Program-made: the position numbers and the translations under genes | Source of the DNA: Porphyrobacter sp. LM 6 | GTDB taxonomy: Bacteria; Pseudomonadota; Alphaproteobacteria; Sphingomonadales; Sphingomonadaceae | NCBI RefSeq assembly: GCF_001720465.1 | Contig: NZ_CP017113.1 | Span: 1,426,001 to 1,490,000 of the forward strand | Direction: 5' to 3' | Length of the DNA: 64,000 bases | In this document: positions 19,135 to 27,285 of the stretch, piece by piece | Position numbering within the stretch: position 1 is the first letter of the stretch | Layout: each line of letters starts with the position of its first letter | Notes under the pieces: model-generated | Database searches by the model: none | What the model was told of the DNA's origin: nothing | What the model saw: the letters and a program-made list of their open reading frames with translations, nothing else

Positions 19135-20580
19135 TCAAGCCGCGTTGTCGATCCCGAGATCGCTGAGCTTGCGGTAGAGCGTCGAACGCCCGATCCCGAG
19201 GCGCCGCGCCACTTCGGTCATGCGGCCGCGGTAATGGCCGATGGCGAGGCGGATCACGTCAGCCTCGATCTCTTCCAGCGGGCGCAGGTTGCCGTCGGGG
19301 GTGTAGAGCATGATGCCCACGCCTTCGTGCGTGTTCGCATGGCTCGCGCCGCTCTGCTCGCCGAGCATTTCGGACAGTTGCGGGAAGCTTTCCTCGGTGA
19401 GCGTGTTGCCTTCGCAATAGACCGCCGCGCGGAACAGCACGGATTGCAGCTGGCGGACATTGCCCGGCCAGTCGTAGGCGGCCAGCAGGCCCAGCGCGCT
19501 TTCGGAGATCGAAAGGTGGTTGAGGCCCGGCTGTTCGCCGATGCGGGCAAGGAAATGGCGGGTCAGCGCCGGAATATCGCCGGTGCGCTCGCGCAAGGGC
19601 GGCAGCACGATGCGGGTCGCGCTGAGGCGGCTCGCCAGATCGGCGTCGAACTGGCCGGCCTCAACCATCCGGTCGAGCCCGACATTGCTGGTGACGAGCA
19701 GCCGCACATCGACGCGGAAGCCATAGGTCGCACCCACCGGGCGGATGATCCCGCTGGTCAGCGCGTCGATCAAGCGCTGTTGCAGCGCGGGAGTAAGCCG
19801 GTCGATCTCGTCGAGCACCAGCGTGCCGCCGTCGCAATGCTGGAACGCGCCGATCTGGCGATCAAACGCGCCGGGGAAGCTGCCGGGTTCGTGCCCGAAC
19901 AGCACCGAATCGATCGAGCCGGTCGGGATCGAGGCGAGGTTGATGATCCGCAGCGGCTCCTTGGCGCGCGGGGATGCGCTGTGCATCGCGCGCATCAGCA
20001 TTTCCTTGCCGGTGCCGCTTTCGCCTTCGATCAGCACATGGCCGTGGCCGCGCGCGGCCTTGGCGGCCTGCGCCAGCGCGGCGCGGAACGGCGGGGCGGT
20101 GCCGATCATCGCATCGAAATCGAGGCTGGCCGACATCTTCTCGGTCAGCGGGGCGAGCTCGTCACGCTCGGTCTGGCGGGTGGTGGCGGCGCGCAGCGCA
20201 TCCATCAGCCTGTCGGGCGAAACGGGCTTGACCAGATAGTCACTCGCGCCCGCCCGCATCGCTTCAACCGCGAGCAGCGGCGAGGCGCTGGTGGTGAGCA
20301 TCAGGATCGGCAGGGCCGGGCGGCGGGCCTTCAGTTCGGCGATCAGCGTGCAGGCATCATCGCCCGGCACCCACTGATCGAGCAGGATCGCGGACAGCTG
20401 CATCCCTTCGCGCGTGCCCAGCACGGCGATCGCGGTATCGGCATCGGTGGCAACGATCGTGCGCCAGCCTTCGCGCGCGGCGATGGCGGTGATCAGGCGC
20501 GACTGTGCGGGCTCATCATCGATGAGCAACACGATTCGCGCATCGGCGTGCGCATCGGGGTGGCAATCCATATCTGCCAT
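19135..20580 (-). CDS. NtrC-family response regulator with degenerate GAFTGA motif
   Basis: About 481 residues. A receiver domain (LLIDDEP, phospho-acceptor D68 in LLDQWVP, K118) is followed by an AAA+ domain with Walker A GESGTGKE (about 186-193) and Walker B GTLVLDEID, and by a Fis-type helix-turn-helix at the end (TEVARRLGIGRSTLYRKL). The sigma-54 contact loop, normally GAFTGA, reads GSFPGA (233-238), with the key Thr replaced by Pro. This casts doubt on normal sigma-54 activation. I prefer the start at 20580 over 20646 because the first 22 extra residues lie outside the receiver fold and AGGA precedes 20580. No partner kinase is adjacent. Confidence 0.88.
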   Translation of the reverse strand: MADMDCHPDAHADARIVLLIDDEPAQSRLITAIAAREGWRTIVATDADTAIAVLGTREGMQLSAILLDQWVPGDDACTLIAELKARRPALPILMLTTSASPLLAVEAMRAGASDYLVKPVSPDRLMDALRAATTRQTERDELAPLTEKMSASLDFDAMIGTAPPFRAALAQAAKAARGHGHVLIEGESGTGKEMLMRAMHSASPRAKEPLRIINLASIPTGSIDSVLFGHEPGSFPGAFDRQIGAFQHCDGGTLVLDEIDRLTPALQQRLIDALTSGIIRPVGATYGFRVDVRLLVTSNVGLDRMVEAGQFDADLASRLSATRIVLPPLRERTGDIPALTRHFLARIGEQPGLNHLSISESALGLLAAYDWPGNVRQLQSVLFRAAVYCEGNTLTEESFPQLSEMLGEQSGASHANTHEGVGIMLYTPDGNLRPLEEIEADVIRLAIGHYRGRMTEVARRLGIGRSTLYRKLSDLGIDNAA

Positions 20581-20850
20581 CGGTCCTGCCGCTCGCTTCT
20601 CCTTCGCCCGGCGTTCAATCCGGGGATGACCCAATCGCTTGTGCATAGAGCGCGGAGGTAAAGACGGGATTAAGGCTGTTGGCAGGTGGTGCAGGGGTGG
20701 CCGGATCGGGCGCTGTGCCAGCCTCTCATTAAAGGTGACTTGAGCGGGCGGCTGTGCTTCGATACGGGGGCAGGCAGAAAAATCATCACCGCCAGTTTTG
20801 CTGCAACTAATTGCGGCCTGCGGTGTTCAACAGCCCAAGGGGAAGAGATC

Positions 20851-20973
20851 ATGACCGCTCAAGATATGGATAAGGCCGAAGCGACTTACGGTGGCTTCAT
20901 CGCGACGCTGAAGTGGACGGTGCCGCTGATCGCCGTCATCGCTTTCGTCGTCGTCGCGCTGATCGCTGAATAA
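20851..20973 (+). CDS. aa3-type cytochrome c oxidase subunit IV
   Basis: A 40-residue single-helix membrane protein: a short polar N-terminus (MTAQDMDKAEATYGGF) followed by one transmembrane helix ending VVVALIAE. This matches the small bacterial aa3 cytochrome oxidase subunit IV family. A strong Shine-Dalgarno sequence (AGGGGAAGAG) precedes the ATG. It lies 12 bp upstream of pntAA; this gene pairing recurs in alphaproteobacteria. The open frame upstream to 20686 is not family-like. Confidence 0.85.
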   Translation: MTAQDMDKAEATYGGFIATLKWTVPLIAVIAFVVVALIAE

Positions 20974-20985
20974 GCCGCAGCGCAC

Positions 20986-22107
20986 GTGAAGATCGCCATC
21001 CTCAAGGAGCGCGCCTCGGGCGAGACGCGCGTCGCCGCCACGCCGGAAACGGTGAAGAAGTTTGCTGCCCTCGGCCTCGAGGTCGCGGTCGAGAAAGGCG
21101 CGGGCGAGACCGCGTCGGTCGAAGACGCGGCCTATGCCGAAGCGGGCGCGAGCCTCGGCACCGCAGCCGCGACGGTCAAGGATGCCGATATCGTGCTGGG
21201 CATTCAGGCCCCCGATGTGAAGCTGCTCAAGGGCGCCAAGCCCGGCGCATGGGTGGCGGCGCTGTTCGATCCCTTCACCAAGCGTGACGTGGTCGATGCC
21301 TATGCGGCGGCGGGCCTCGAGGCGCTGAGCATGGAATTCATGCCGCGTATCACCCGCGCGCAGTCGATGGACGTGCTCTCCTCGCAGTCGAACCTTGCGG
21401 GGTACAAGGCGGTGCTGGCGGCAGCGGATGCCTATGGTCGCGCCTTCCCGATGATGATGACCGCAGCCGGCACAGTGCAGGCCGCGCGCGCCTTCATCAT
21501 GGGTGTGGGGGTTGCCGGCCTTCAGGCAATCGCCACCGCGCGGCGCCTGGGCGCACAGGTCTCCGCGACCGACGTGCGCTCGGCCACCAAGGAGCAGATC
21601 CAGTCGCTGGGTGCCAAGCCGATCTTCGTCGAGAATGTCGCTGGCATCGAAGGCGAAGGTTCGGGCGGCTATGCCACCGAAATGAGCGAGGAATACCAGA
21701 AGGCGCAGGCCGAACTGGTTAGCGCGCACATCGCCAAGCAGGACATCGTGATCACCACAGCGCTGATCCCGGGCCGCGCCGCGCCGCGCCTCATCACCGA
21801 CGCACAGATCGCGACGATGAAGCCCGGCAGCGTGATCTTCGATCTCGCGGTGGCGCAGGGCGGCAACGTGGAAGGCTCGAAGGCGGACGAGGTCGTGATC
21901 AAGCACGGCGTCAAGATCATCGGCTATTCGAACACCCCCGCCGCGCTCCCCGCCGACGCCTCGGCGTTGTTTGCGCGCAACCACTACAACTTCCTCAGCG
22001 CCTTCTGGGACAAGGAGCAGGGCAAGCCCGTGCTCGACGAGGAAATCGGCAATGCGATCCGGCTGACGCAGGGCGGCAAGGTGGTCAACGAACGGCTGCT
22101 GGGGTGA
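20986..22107 (+). CDS. pntAA: Re/Si-specific NAD(P)+ transhydrogenase subunit alpha, part 1
   Basis: A 373-residue soluble NAD(H)-binding component (dI) of the proton-translocating transhydrogenase, which makes NADPH from NADH using proton-motive force. Visible are the N-terminal MKIAILKERASGETRVAATP, the RITRAQSMDVLSSQSNLAGY loop typical of this family, and the Rossmann region FIMGVGVAGLQAIATARRLGA. GTG start at 20986. Unlike most alphaproteobacterial operons, a non-Pnt gene is inserted between this gene and pntAB, overlapping this stop by four bases. Confidence 0.93.
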   Translation: MKIAILKERASGETRVAATPETVKKFAALGLEVAVEKGAGETASVEDAAYAEAGASLGTAAATVKDADIVLGIQAPDVKLLKGAKPGAWVAALFDPFTKRDVVDAYAAAGLEALSMEFMPRITRAQSMDVLSSQSNLAGYKAVLAAADAYGRAFPMMMTAAGTVQAARAFIMGVGVAGLQAIATARRLGAQVSATDVRSATKEQIQSLGAKPIFVENVAGIEGEGSGGYATEMSEEYQKAQAELVSAHIAKQDIVITTALIPGRAAPRLITDAQIATMKPGSVIFDLAVAQGGNVEGSKADEVVIKHGVKIIGYSNTPAALPADASALFARNHYNFLSAFWDKEQGKPVLDEEIGNAIRLTQGGKVVNERLLG

Positions 22108-22895
22108 AGACGTTCACGTGGCTCTTCGCCGCGATGCTCGCGGCGTTCATGCCTGCCGCAGCGCAGGCGCGGCTGCTGCTGCCGTTCTGGACCATGGCCG
22201 ATTACCAGCCGACCGCTCCGACGAATGTGGCGCACGATTTTGCGGGCCAGCTGTTCGCGGTGCCGATGCTGCCGGCAACGATGTTCACCCTCTCGGAGGA
22301 TGTGTTCCAGGATAACGGCCGCATTGCCGCACCGGCAGGGACGCAGCTGGTCGGTCTCGCATTCGTGCGCGGCGGGGCCTGCGCGATCTTCCCGCCCAAG
22401 CTCGCCGCAGGCGCCGCGATCATGGCCTGGGGCGCGGATCGCCACCTGTGCTTTGTGGACGAGGGCCAGGACGGCACCTTCGACAAGTATTTCTTCCGGC
22501 AGGGCGACAAGCAGGGCTTTTTCAATGCCTTCCAGACGATGCCGGCCGAGCTGGCGGTGCTGACCGGCGGCAAGTACGCCAAGACTGACAACACCCAAAT
22601 GGACGGCAAGTTGACATGGTCGGTCACCGCGCAGAAGTGCAAGGAGATCGACCGCAAGACCAAGCCGCGGCTGCGCTGCCGGGTCTATATCGGGCTCGGC
22701 ATCACTAAACCCAACGGCAACCCGCTTGGCTCCGCCACGCTGACTTACGGGCGGCAGTTCGATCTGTTTCCCAAGGAAAGCGAGAACCTTGTCGAATTCT
22801 TCGGCATGAAGCTCACCGCGAATGCGGCGGGCCCAGGCCAGATCACCTACGAATTGACGCAGCCCCAGCGCAATCTTGCGTTTCTGCTGCGCTAA
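22104..22895 (+). CDS. secreted protein of unknown function inside the pnt operon
   Basis: A 263-residue protein with a Sec signal peptide (MKTFTWLFAAMLAAFMPAAAQA). The mature part is mixed alpha/beta with four cysteines (two around GGACAIF and DRHLCFVDEG, two around AQKCKEI and LRCRVY), possibly forming disulfides. No family is recognised. The GTG start at 22104 overlaps the pntAA stop and the stop lies 13 bp before pntAB, so it is translated from the transhydrogenase mRNA. The mature part would be periplasmic, while PntAA is cytoplasmic, so a direct transhydrogenase subunit role is not obvious. Confidence 0.75.
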   Translation: MKTFTWLFAAMLAAFMPAAAQARLLLPFWTMADYQPTAPTNVAHDFAGQLFAVPMLPATMFTLSEDVFQDNGRIAAPAGTQLVGLAFVRGGACAIFPPKLAAGAAIMAWGADRHLCFVDEGQDGTFDKYFFRQGDKQGFFNAFQTMPAELAVLTGGKYAKTDNTQMDGKLTWSVTAQKCKEIDRKTKPRLRCRVYIGLGITKPNGNPLGSATLTYGRQFDLFPKESENLVEFFGMKLTANAAGPGQITYELTQPQRNLAFLLR

Positions 22896-22908
22896 CCAGA
22901 GAGAGCCC

Positions 22909-23190
22909 ATGGACTTCATCTCAATCCTTTCGATCTTCGTGCTGGCCTGTTTCGTGGGCTATTACGTGGTGTGGTCGGTGACCCCGGCGCTGCACACCCC
23001 GCTGATGGCGGTAACCAACGCGATCTCCTCGGTGATCATCGTCGGCGCGCTGATCGCTTCGGCCGAGGCCGCGAGCCCGATCGCCAAGTATCTCGGCCTG
23101 TTCGGGGTGGTGCTTGCCAGCATCAACATCTTCGGCGGCTTCGCGGTGACCGAGCGCATGCTCGCGATGTACAAGAAGAAGGAGAAGTAA
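22909..23190 (+). CDS. pntAB: NAD(P) transhydrogenase subunit alpha, part 2
   Basis: A 93-residue membrane component with three transmembrane helices (about 3-23, 34-54 and 60-82). Conserved SVTPALHTPLMAVTNAISS and INIFGGFAVTERML are hallmark motifs of the proton channel part of transhydrogenase. The ATG at 22909 follows GAGAG; the frame is open earlier only because it overlaps the upstream gene. PntB follows after three bases. Confidence 0.93.
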   Translation: MDFISILSIFVLACFVGYYVVWSVTPALHTPLMAVTNAISSVIIVGALIASAEAASPIAKYLGLFGVVLASINIFGGFAVTERMLAMYKKKEK

Positions 23191-23193
23191 GAG

Positions 23194-24651
23194 ATGACCT
23201 TCTCCATCCTTTCCGCAGCGGCACACGGCGGCGGCACCCCGGCCTGGGCGATGCTCGCCTATCTCGTCGCGGGCGTGTTCTTCATCCTCGCGCTGCGCGG
23301 ACTTTCGAGCCCGGCCACCTCGCGCACCGGCAACCGCAACGGCATGATCGGCATGGCGCTGGCCGTGGGGACGACGCTCGTCACCCATGACATTGCCAAC
23401 ATCGTCGAAATCCTGATCGCGGTCGGCATCGGCGGCGCGATCGGCGTGGTCGTTGCCCGCCGTATCGCCATGACCGCGATGCCCGAACTGGTCGCAGGCT
23501 TCCACTCGCTCGTCGGCCTTGCCGCGGTAGTGGTGGGCTTCGGCGCATGGCTCGATCCGCAGTCCTTCGGCATTGTCGATGGCGCGGGGCAGATCCTTGC
23601 CGTCAGCCGCGTCGAGCTCGGCCTCGGTATCGCCATCGGGGCGATCACCTTCTCGGGCTCGGTCATCGCCTTCCTCAAGCTGTCTGGCCGGATGAGCGGT
23701 TCGCCGATCATGCTGCCGGGCCGCCATGTCATCAACCTCGGCACGCTCGCCGCAATCCTCGGCCTGATCGCCGCCTACACCGTGTCGCCGGTTGGCGGCG
23801 CGGGCGAGGGCTGGATGGTGCTCGCCGTGGCGGTGCTCGCCTTCATCATCGGCTTCCTGCTGATCATCCCGATCGGCGGCGCGGATATGCCGGTGGTCGT
23901 CTCGATGCTCAATTCCTACTCGGGCTGGGCCGCGGCGGCGATGGGCTTCACTCTCGGCAACACCGCGATGATCATCACCGGCGCGCTGGTCGGCTCGTCG
24001 GGCGCGATCCTCAGCTACATCATGTGCCGCGCGATGAACCGCAGTTTCATTTCCGTAATCGCGGGCGGCTTCGGCGGCGATGCGGGCGCGGCTGGCGGTG
24101 CTGGCGGTGCGCGTGAACAGCGTCCCTACAAGCAGGGCAGCGCCGAAGACGCCGCCTATATGCTCGAGCAGGCCGAAAAGGTCATCATCATCCCCGGTTA
24201 CGGGATGGCGGTGGCGCAGGCCCAGCACGCGCTGCGCGAAATGGGCGACAAGCTCAAGGAAAAGGGCGTGGAGGTGAAGTATGCCATCCACCCCGTCGCG
24301 GGCCGTATGCCGGGGCACATGAACGTGCTCCTCGCGGAAGCCAGTGTGCCTTACGATGAAGTCTTCGAGCTTGAGGACATCAACTCGGAATTCGCCCAGT
24401 GCGATGTCGCCTTCATCATCGGCGCGAACGACGTGGTGAACCCCGCGGCCAAGACCGACAAGTCATCGCCGATCTACGGCATGCCGGTGTTCGATGTCGA
24501 CAAGGCCAAGCAGGTGTTCTTCATCAAGCGCTCGATGGGCGGGGTGGGCTATGCCGGGGTCGACAATGACGTGTTCTACATGAACCAGACCGTCATGCTC
24601 CTCGCGGATGCGAAAAAGATGGTCGAGGAAATCGTCAAGTCGTTGGACTGA
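23194..24651 (+). CDS. pntB: NAD(P) transhydrogenase subunit beta
   Basis: A 485-residue subunit with about nine N-terminal transmembrane helices, followed by the soluble NADP(H)-binding domain from about residue 305. Motifs include the IPGYGMAVAQAQHALREM fingerprint, HPVAGRMPGHMNVLLAEA, GANDVVNPAAKTD and SMGGVGYAGVDN. It completes a three-gene transhydrogenase with pntAA and pntAB. The conserved loop GNTAMIITGALVGSSGAILSY is present. Confidence 0.94.
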   Translation: MTFSILSAAAHGGGTPAWAMLAYLVAGVFFILALRGLSSPATSRTGNRNGMIGMALAVGTTLVTHDIANIVEILIAVGIGGAIGVVVARRIAMTAMPELVAGFHSLVGLAAVVVGFGAWLDPQSFGIVDGAGQILAVSRVELGLGIAIGAITFSGSVIAFLKLSGRMSGSPIMLPGRHVINLGTLAAILGLIAAYTVSPVGGAGEGWMVLAVAVLAFIIGFLLIIPIGGADMPVVVSMLNSYSGWAAAAMGFTLGNTAMIITGALVGSSGAILSYIMCRAMNRSFISVIAGGFGGDAGAAGGAGGAREQRPYKQGSAEDAAYMLEQAEKVIIIPGYGMAVAQAQHALREMGDKLKEKGVEVKYAIHPVAGRMPGHMNVLLAEASVPYDEVFELEDINSEFAQCDVAFIIGANDVVNPAAKTDKSSPIYGMPVFDVDKAKQVFFIKRSMGGVGYAGVDNDVFYMNQTVMLLADAKKMVEEIVKSLD

Positions 24652-24655
24652 ACCC

Positions 24656-24997
24656 TTGCGCAAACTGCTGTTCGGACTCCTGCTGATCGTGGTTCTGGGG
24701 GCCGGTGCGCTGTTCACCGGCCTCGCCAACCCGCTCGTCGAAATGCAGGTCAAAAGCGCTCTGGTCGAATCCGGCATCGGCGAAAAGCGCGCCGGATGCA
24801 TGGCGGGCCGCATGGTTGACCGCCTCACCATCGGCCAGCTGTGGAAGCTGCGGCAGGGCATGGCCCCGCAGGAAGGCGAACCCGAAGGCGATTATGGCCT
24901 CGGCGAGCTGATCAAGCGCCTGCGCCGGGTCGATGATGGCGAGGCTGTGGCGGTGCTGACCACCAGCGCCGGCCTGTGCACGCTGGGCATCGGCTAG
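24656..24997 (+). CDS. small membrane-anchored hypothetical protein downstream of pntB
   Basis: A 113-residue protein starting at TTG 24656, four bases after the pntB stop. One N-terminal hydrophobic helix (FGLLLIVVLGAGALFTGLA) precedes a soluble C-terminal domain with two cysteines (AGCMAG and AGLCTLGIG) that could pair. No family is recognised. The distance to pntB indicates cotranscription. An ATG-initiated longer frame from 24608 overlaps pntB by 44 bp and lacks support. Confidence 0.6.
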   Translation: MRKLLFGLLLIVVLGAGALFTGLANPLVEMQVKSALVESGIGEKRAGCMAGRMVDRLTIGQLWKLRQGMAPQEGEPEGDYGLGELIKRLRRVDDGEAVAVLTTSAGLCTLGIG

Positions 24998-25054
24998 ACG
25001 CTTGCAATCTCTCCCTCCCTTGCGCCACACTGCGCAACGGAGAGGGAGACAATC

Positions 25055-26260
25055 ATGAAACGACTGGCACTTGCCGCCGCGCTGCTCGCCACTGCTGCGC
25101 CGCTCGCCGCTGAAACCCACCGCGTAGAACCGGGCGAGGGCGCGGGCACACGGCTACAGGAAGCACTGATCCTCGCTGCACCCGGCGACGTGATCGAACT
25201 CGCCGCGGGCCGCTTTGTGTTGACCGACGGGCTCAGCCTCGATGTGGACGGTGTGACGGTGCGCGGCGCGGGGATGGACAGCGACGGCGGCACCATACTC
25301 GATTTCACCGCCCAGCAAGGCGCGGGCGAGGGGCTGCTGGTCACCTCCGACAATGTCACCTTGCTCGATTTCGCGGTCGAGAACCCCAAGGGTGACGGCA
25401 TCAAGTCCAAGGGCGCGGACAATATCGTCTATTCGGGCATCCGGGTCGAATGGACCGGCGGGCCGAAGGCGACCAATGGCGCTTATGGCATCTATCCGGT
25501 CGAGAGCACTGGCGTGCTGGTGCAGGGATCGATGGTCTCTGGCGCATCGGACGCAGGCATCTATGTCGGCCAGAGCCGCGACATCACCGTGCGCGGCAAT
25601 ATCGTGCAGCTCAACGTCGCCGGGATCGAGATCGAGAACAGCCGCAATGCGCTGGTCGCGGGCAATGTCGCCACGCGCAACACCGGCGGCCTGCTGGTGT
25701 TCGACCTGCCGGGCCTGCCGGTGATGGGCGGCGGCAACGTGATCCTGCGCGGCAATGTGGTGGCCGATAACGACACCCCCAACTTCGCGCCGCCGGGCAA
25801 TATCGTCGCTTCTGTGCGGCGCGGCACCGGCGTGCTGGTGATGGCGAATGACGGCGTGCTGATCGACGACAACGCCTTCGCCAACAATGCGACCGCGCAT
25901 GTCATGGTGATCGCCTATGTCCAGCCGTTCGATGATCCGCGCTACAACCCCTATGCGCGCAACGTGATCGTCGGCACCAACGCCTTCGGACGCGGCGGAT
26001 ACGATCCGCAACTCGATGGCAAGGAAGCGCTGCTTGAAGCCTTTGGCGGGGCCTTGCCGCCGGTGCTGTGGGACGGGATTGCCGAGGACGGCAACGGGTT
26101 GATGATCGCTGAAGGGGTGACGGGCTGGAGCCTCAACCTCTCCAAGCCGGGCCAGAGCCTTGCCGAAGCCCAGCCCGGCCCGCTCAATCTGACCCCGCTC
26201 GAAAAATGGGAGTTCCCCGAAGTCGGCGCACCGGCAGAGCTGGAGGCGCGGGTGCAGTGA
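25055..26260 (+). CDS. secreted parallel beta-helix repeat protein (TIGR03805-like)
   Basis: A 401-residue protein with a Sec signal peptide (residues 1-20, ending AAPLAAET). The rest is a right-handed beta-helix, seen as successive rungs such as NVTLLDFAVENPKGDGI, GVLVQGSMVSGASDAGIYV and DITVRGNIVQLNVAGIEIENS. It matches the family described together with diheme cytochromes of the SO_2930/HNE_0200 type, and the next gene is exactly that partner, overlapping by four bases (GTGA). Beta-helix proteins often bind or cleave polysaccharides; no catalytic residues can be assigned and the joint function is unknown. Confidence 0.85.
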   Translation: MKRLALAAALLATAAPLAAETHRVEPGEGAGTRLQEALILAAPGDVIELAAGRFVLTDGLSLDVDGVTVRGAGMDSDGGTILDFTAQQGAGEGLLVTSDNVTLLDFAVENPKGDGIKSKGADNIVYSGIRVEWTGGPKATNGAYGIYPVESTGVLVQGSMVSGASDAGIYVGQSRDITVRGNIVQLNVAGIEIENSRNALVAGNVATRNTGGLLVFDLPGLPVMGGGNVILRGNVVADNDTPNFAPPGNIVASVRRGTGVLVMANDGVLIDDNAFANNATAHVMVIAYVQPFDDPRYNPYARNVIVGTNAFGRGGYDPQLDGKEALLEAFGGALPPVLWDGIAEDGNGLMIAEGVTGWSLNLSKPGQSLAEAQPGPLNLTPLEKWEFPEVGAPAELEARVQ

Positions 26261-27285
26261 GGCGCGGCTTCGGCCTCCTTGCGCTCGCCTGCGCCACTTT
26301 CGGCGCGGCGCTCGGCCATGCGACGGTGATCGACACGCCCGCCGTCAATGACGTCGCGGTGACCGGCGCGGCCTTTCCGCAAAAGCTGAGCCAGTTTCGC
26401 TTCTTTGCCGATGGCGCGCGGCAATCTCCCAACACCGGCGTCCATCCTTACGCGCTCAATACGCCGCTGTGGTCGGACGGGGCGGAGAAGCTGCGCTTCA
26501 TCTACCTGCCCGAAGGCACGCAGCTTGTGGCCGATGGCGCCAGGGACGAAGGGGGGCTGCTGACGTTTCCGGTCGGCGCGGCGATCATCAAGACCTTTGC
26601 CTTCGGGGAAGGGCAGGATCGCCGGCTGATCGAAACCCGCGTGCTGCTGCACCGCGCGGATGGCTGGGTGGCGCTGCCTTATCGCTGGAACGCCGAGCAG
26701 ACCGATGCGACCCTCGCGCTGGCGGGGGGGCGGCTCGATCTGGTGACGCCTGCGGGCGAGGCGATCTCCTATGCGATCCCCAACAAGAACCAGTGCAAGA
26801 CCTGCCATTCGAAGGATGGGCAGGTAATCCCGATCGGCCCCAAGGCGCGCAATCTTTCCGCTGATTGGCTGAGCGGCATGGCGGCAAGCGGCACGCTCGA
26901 CCGTGTGCCGCAGGTGGCCGAGCGCCTGCCGGTCTGGGCCGCCCGCAAGTCTGGGGATGCCGCCGCGCCGCTCGCCCGCGCCTATCTCGATGTAAACTGC
27001 GCCCATTGCCATCAGCCGGGCGGGGGGGCATCGAACAGCGGGCTCGATCTGCGCTGGGAACAGGCCGATCCCCACGCCTATGGTATCGGCAAACGTCCGG
27101 TCGCGGCTGGGCGCGGGGCAGGGGACATGGACTTCTCGATCGTCGCCGGCCATCCCGACCAATCGATCCTGCTCTACCGGATGGAAAGCGCCGAACCCGG
27201 CATCGCCATGCCTGAACTGGGCAAGGCGAGCGTCGACACAGAAGGCGTTGCGGTGGTGCGGCGCTGGATTGCGGAGATGAAATGA
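26257..27285 (+). CDS. diheme c-type cytochrome, SO_2930/HNE_0200 family (TIGR03806-like)
   Basis: A 342-residue exported protein with signal MRRGFGLLALACATFGAALG and two haem c sites: CKTCH (about residue 180) and CAHCH (about residue 247). Family-like segments are F-F-A-D-G..., YALNTPLWSDGAEKLRF, YRWNAEQTDA and LYRMESAEPG. The GTG start overlaps the stop of the beta-helix gene, and its own stop overlaps the following hydrolase start, so three proteins are translationally coupled. The cytochrome would work in the periplasm or outside; electron donor and acceptor are unknown. Confidence 0.87.
   Translation: MRRGFGLLALACATFGAALGHATVIDTPAVNDVAVTGAAFPQKLSQFRFFADGARQSPNTGVHPYALNTPLWSDGAEKLRFIYLPEGTQLVADGARDEGGLLTFPVGAAIIKTFAFGEGQDRRLIETRVLLHRADGWVALPYRWNAEQTDATLALAGGRLDLVTPAGEAISYAIPNKNQCKTCHSKDGQVIPIGPKARNLSADWLSGMAASGTLDRVPQVAERLPVWAARKSGDAAAPLARAYLDVNCAHCHQPGGGASNSGLDLRWEQADPHAYGIGKRPVAAGRGAGDMDFSIVAGHPDQSILLYRMESAEPGIAMPELGKASVDTEGVAVVRRWIAEMK

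Noticed and set aside
20647..20850. Extra coding sequence upstream of the oxidase subunit IV gene
   Set aside because: The frame is open from 20686, but its residues do not resemble the family, and a strong ribosome-binding site precedes the ATG at 20851.
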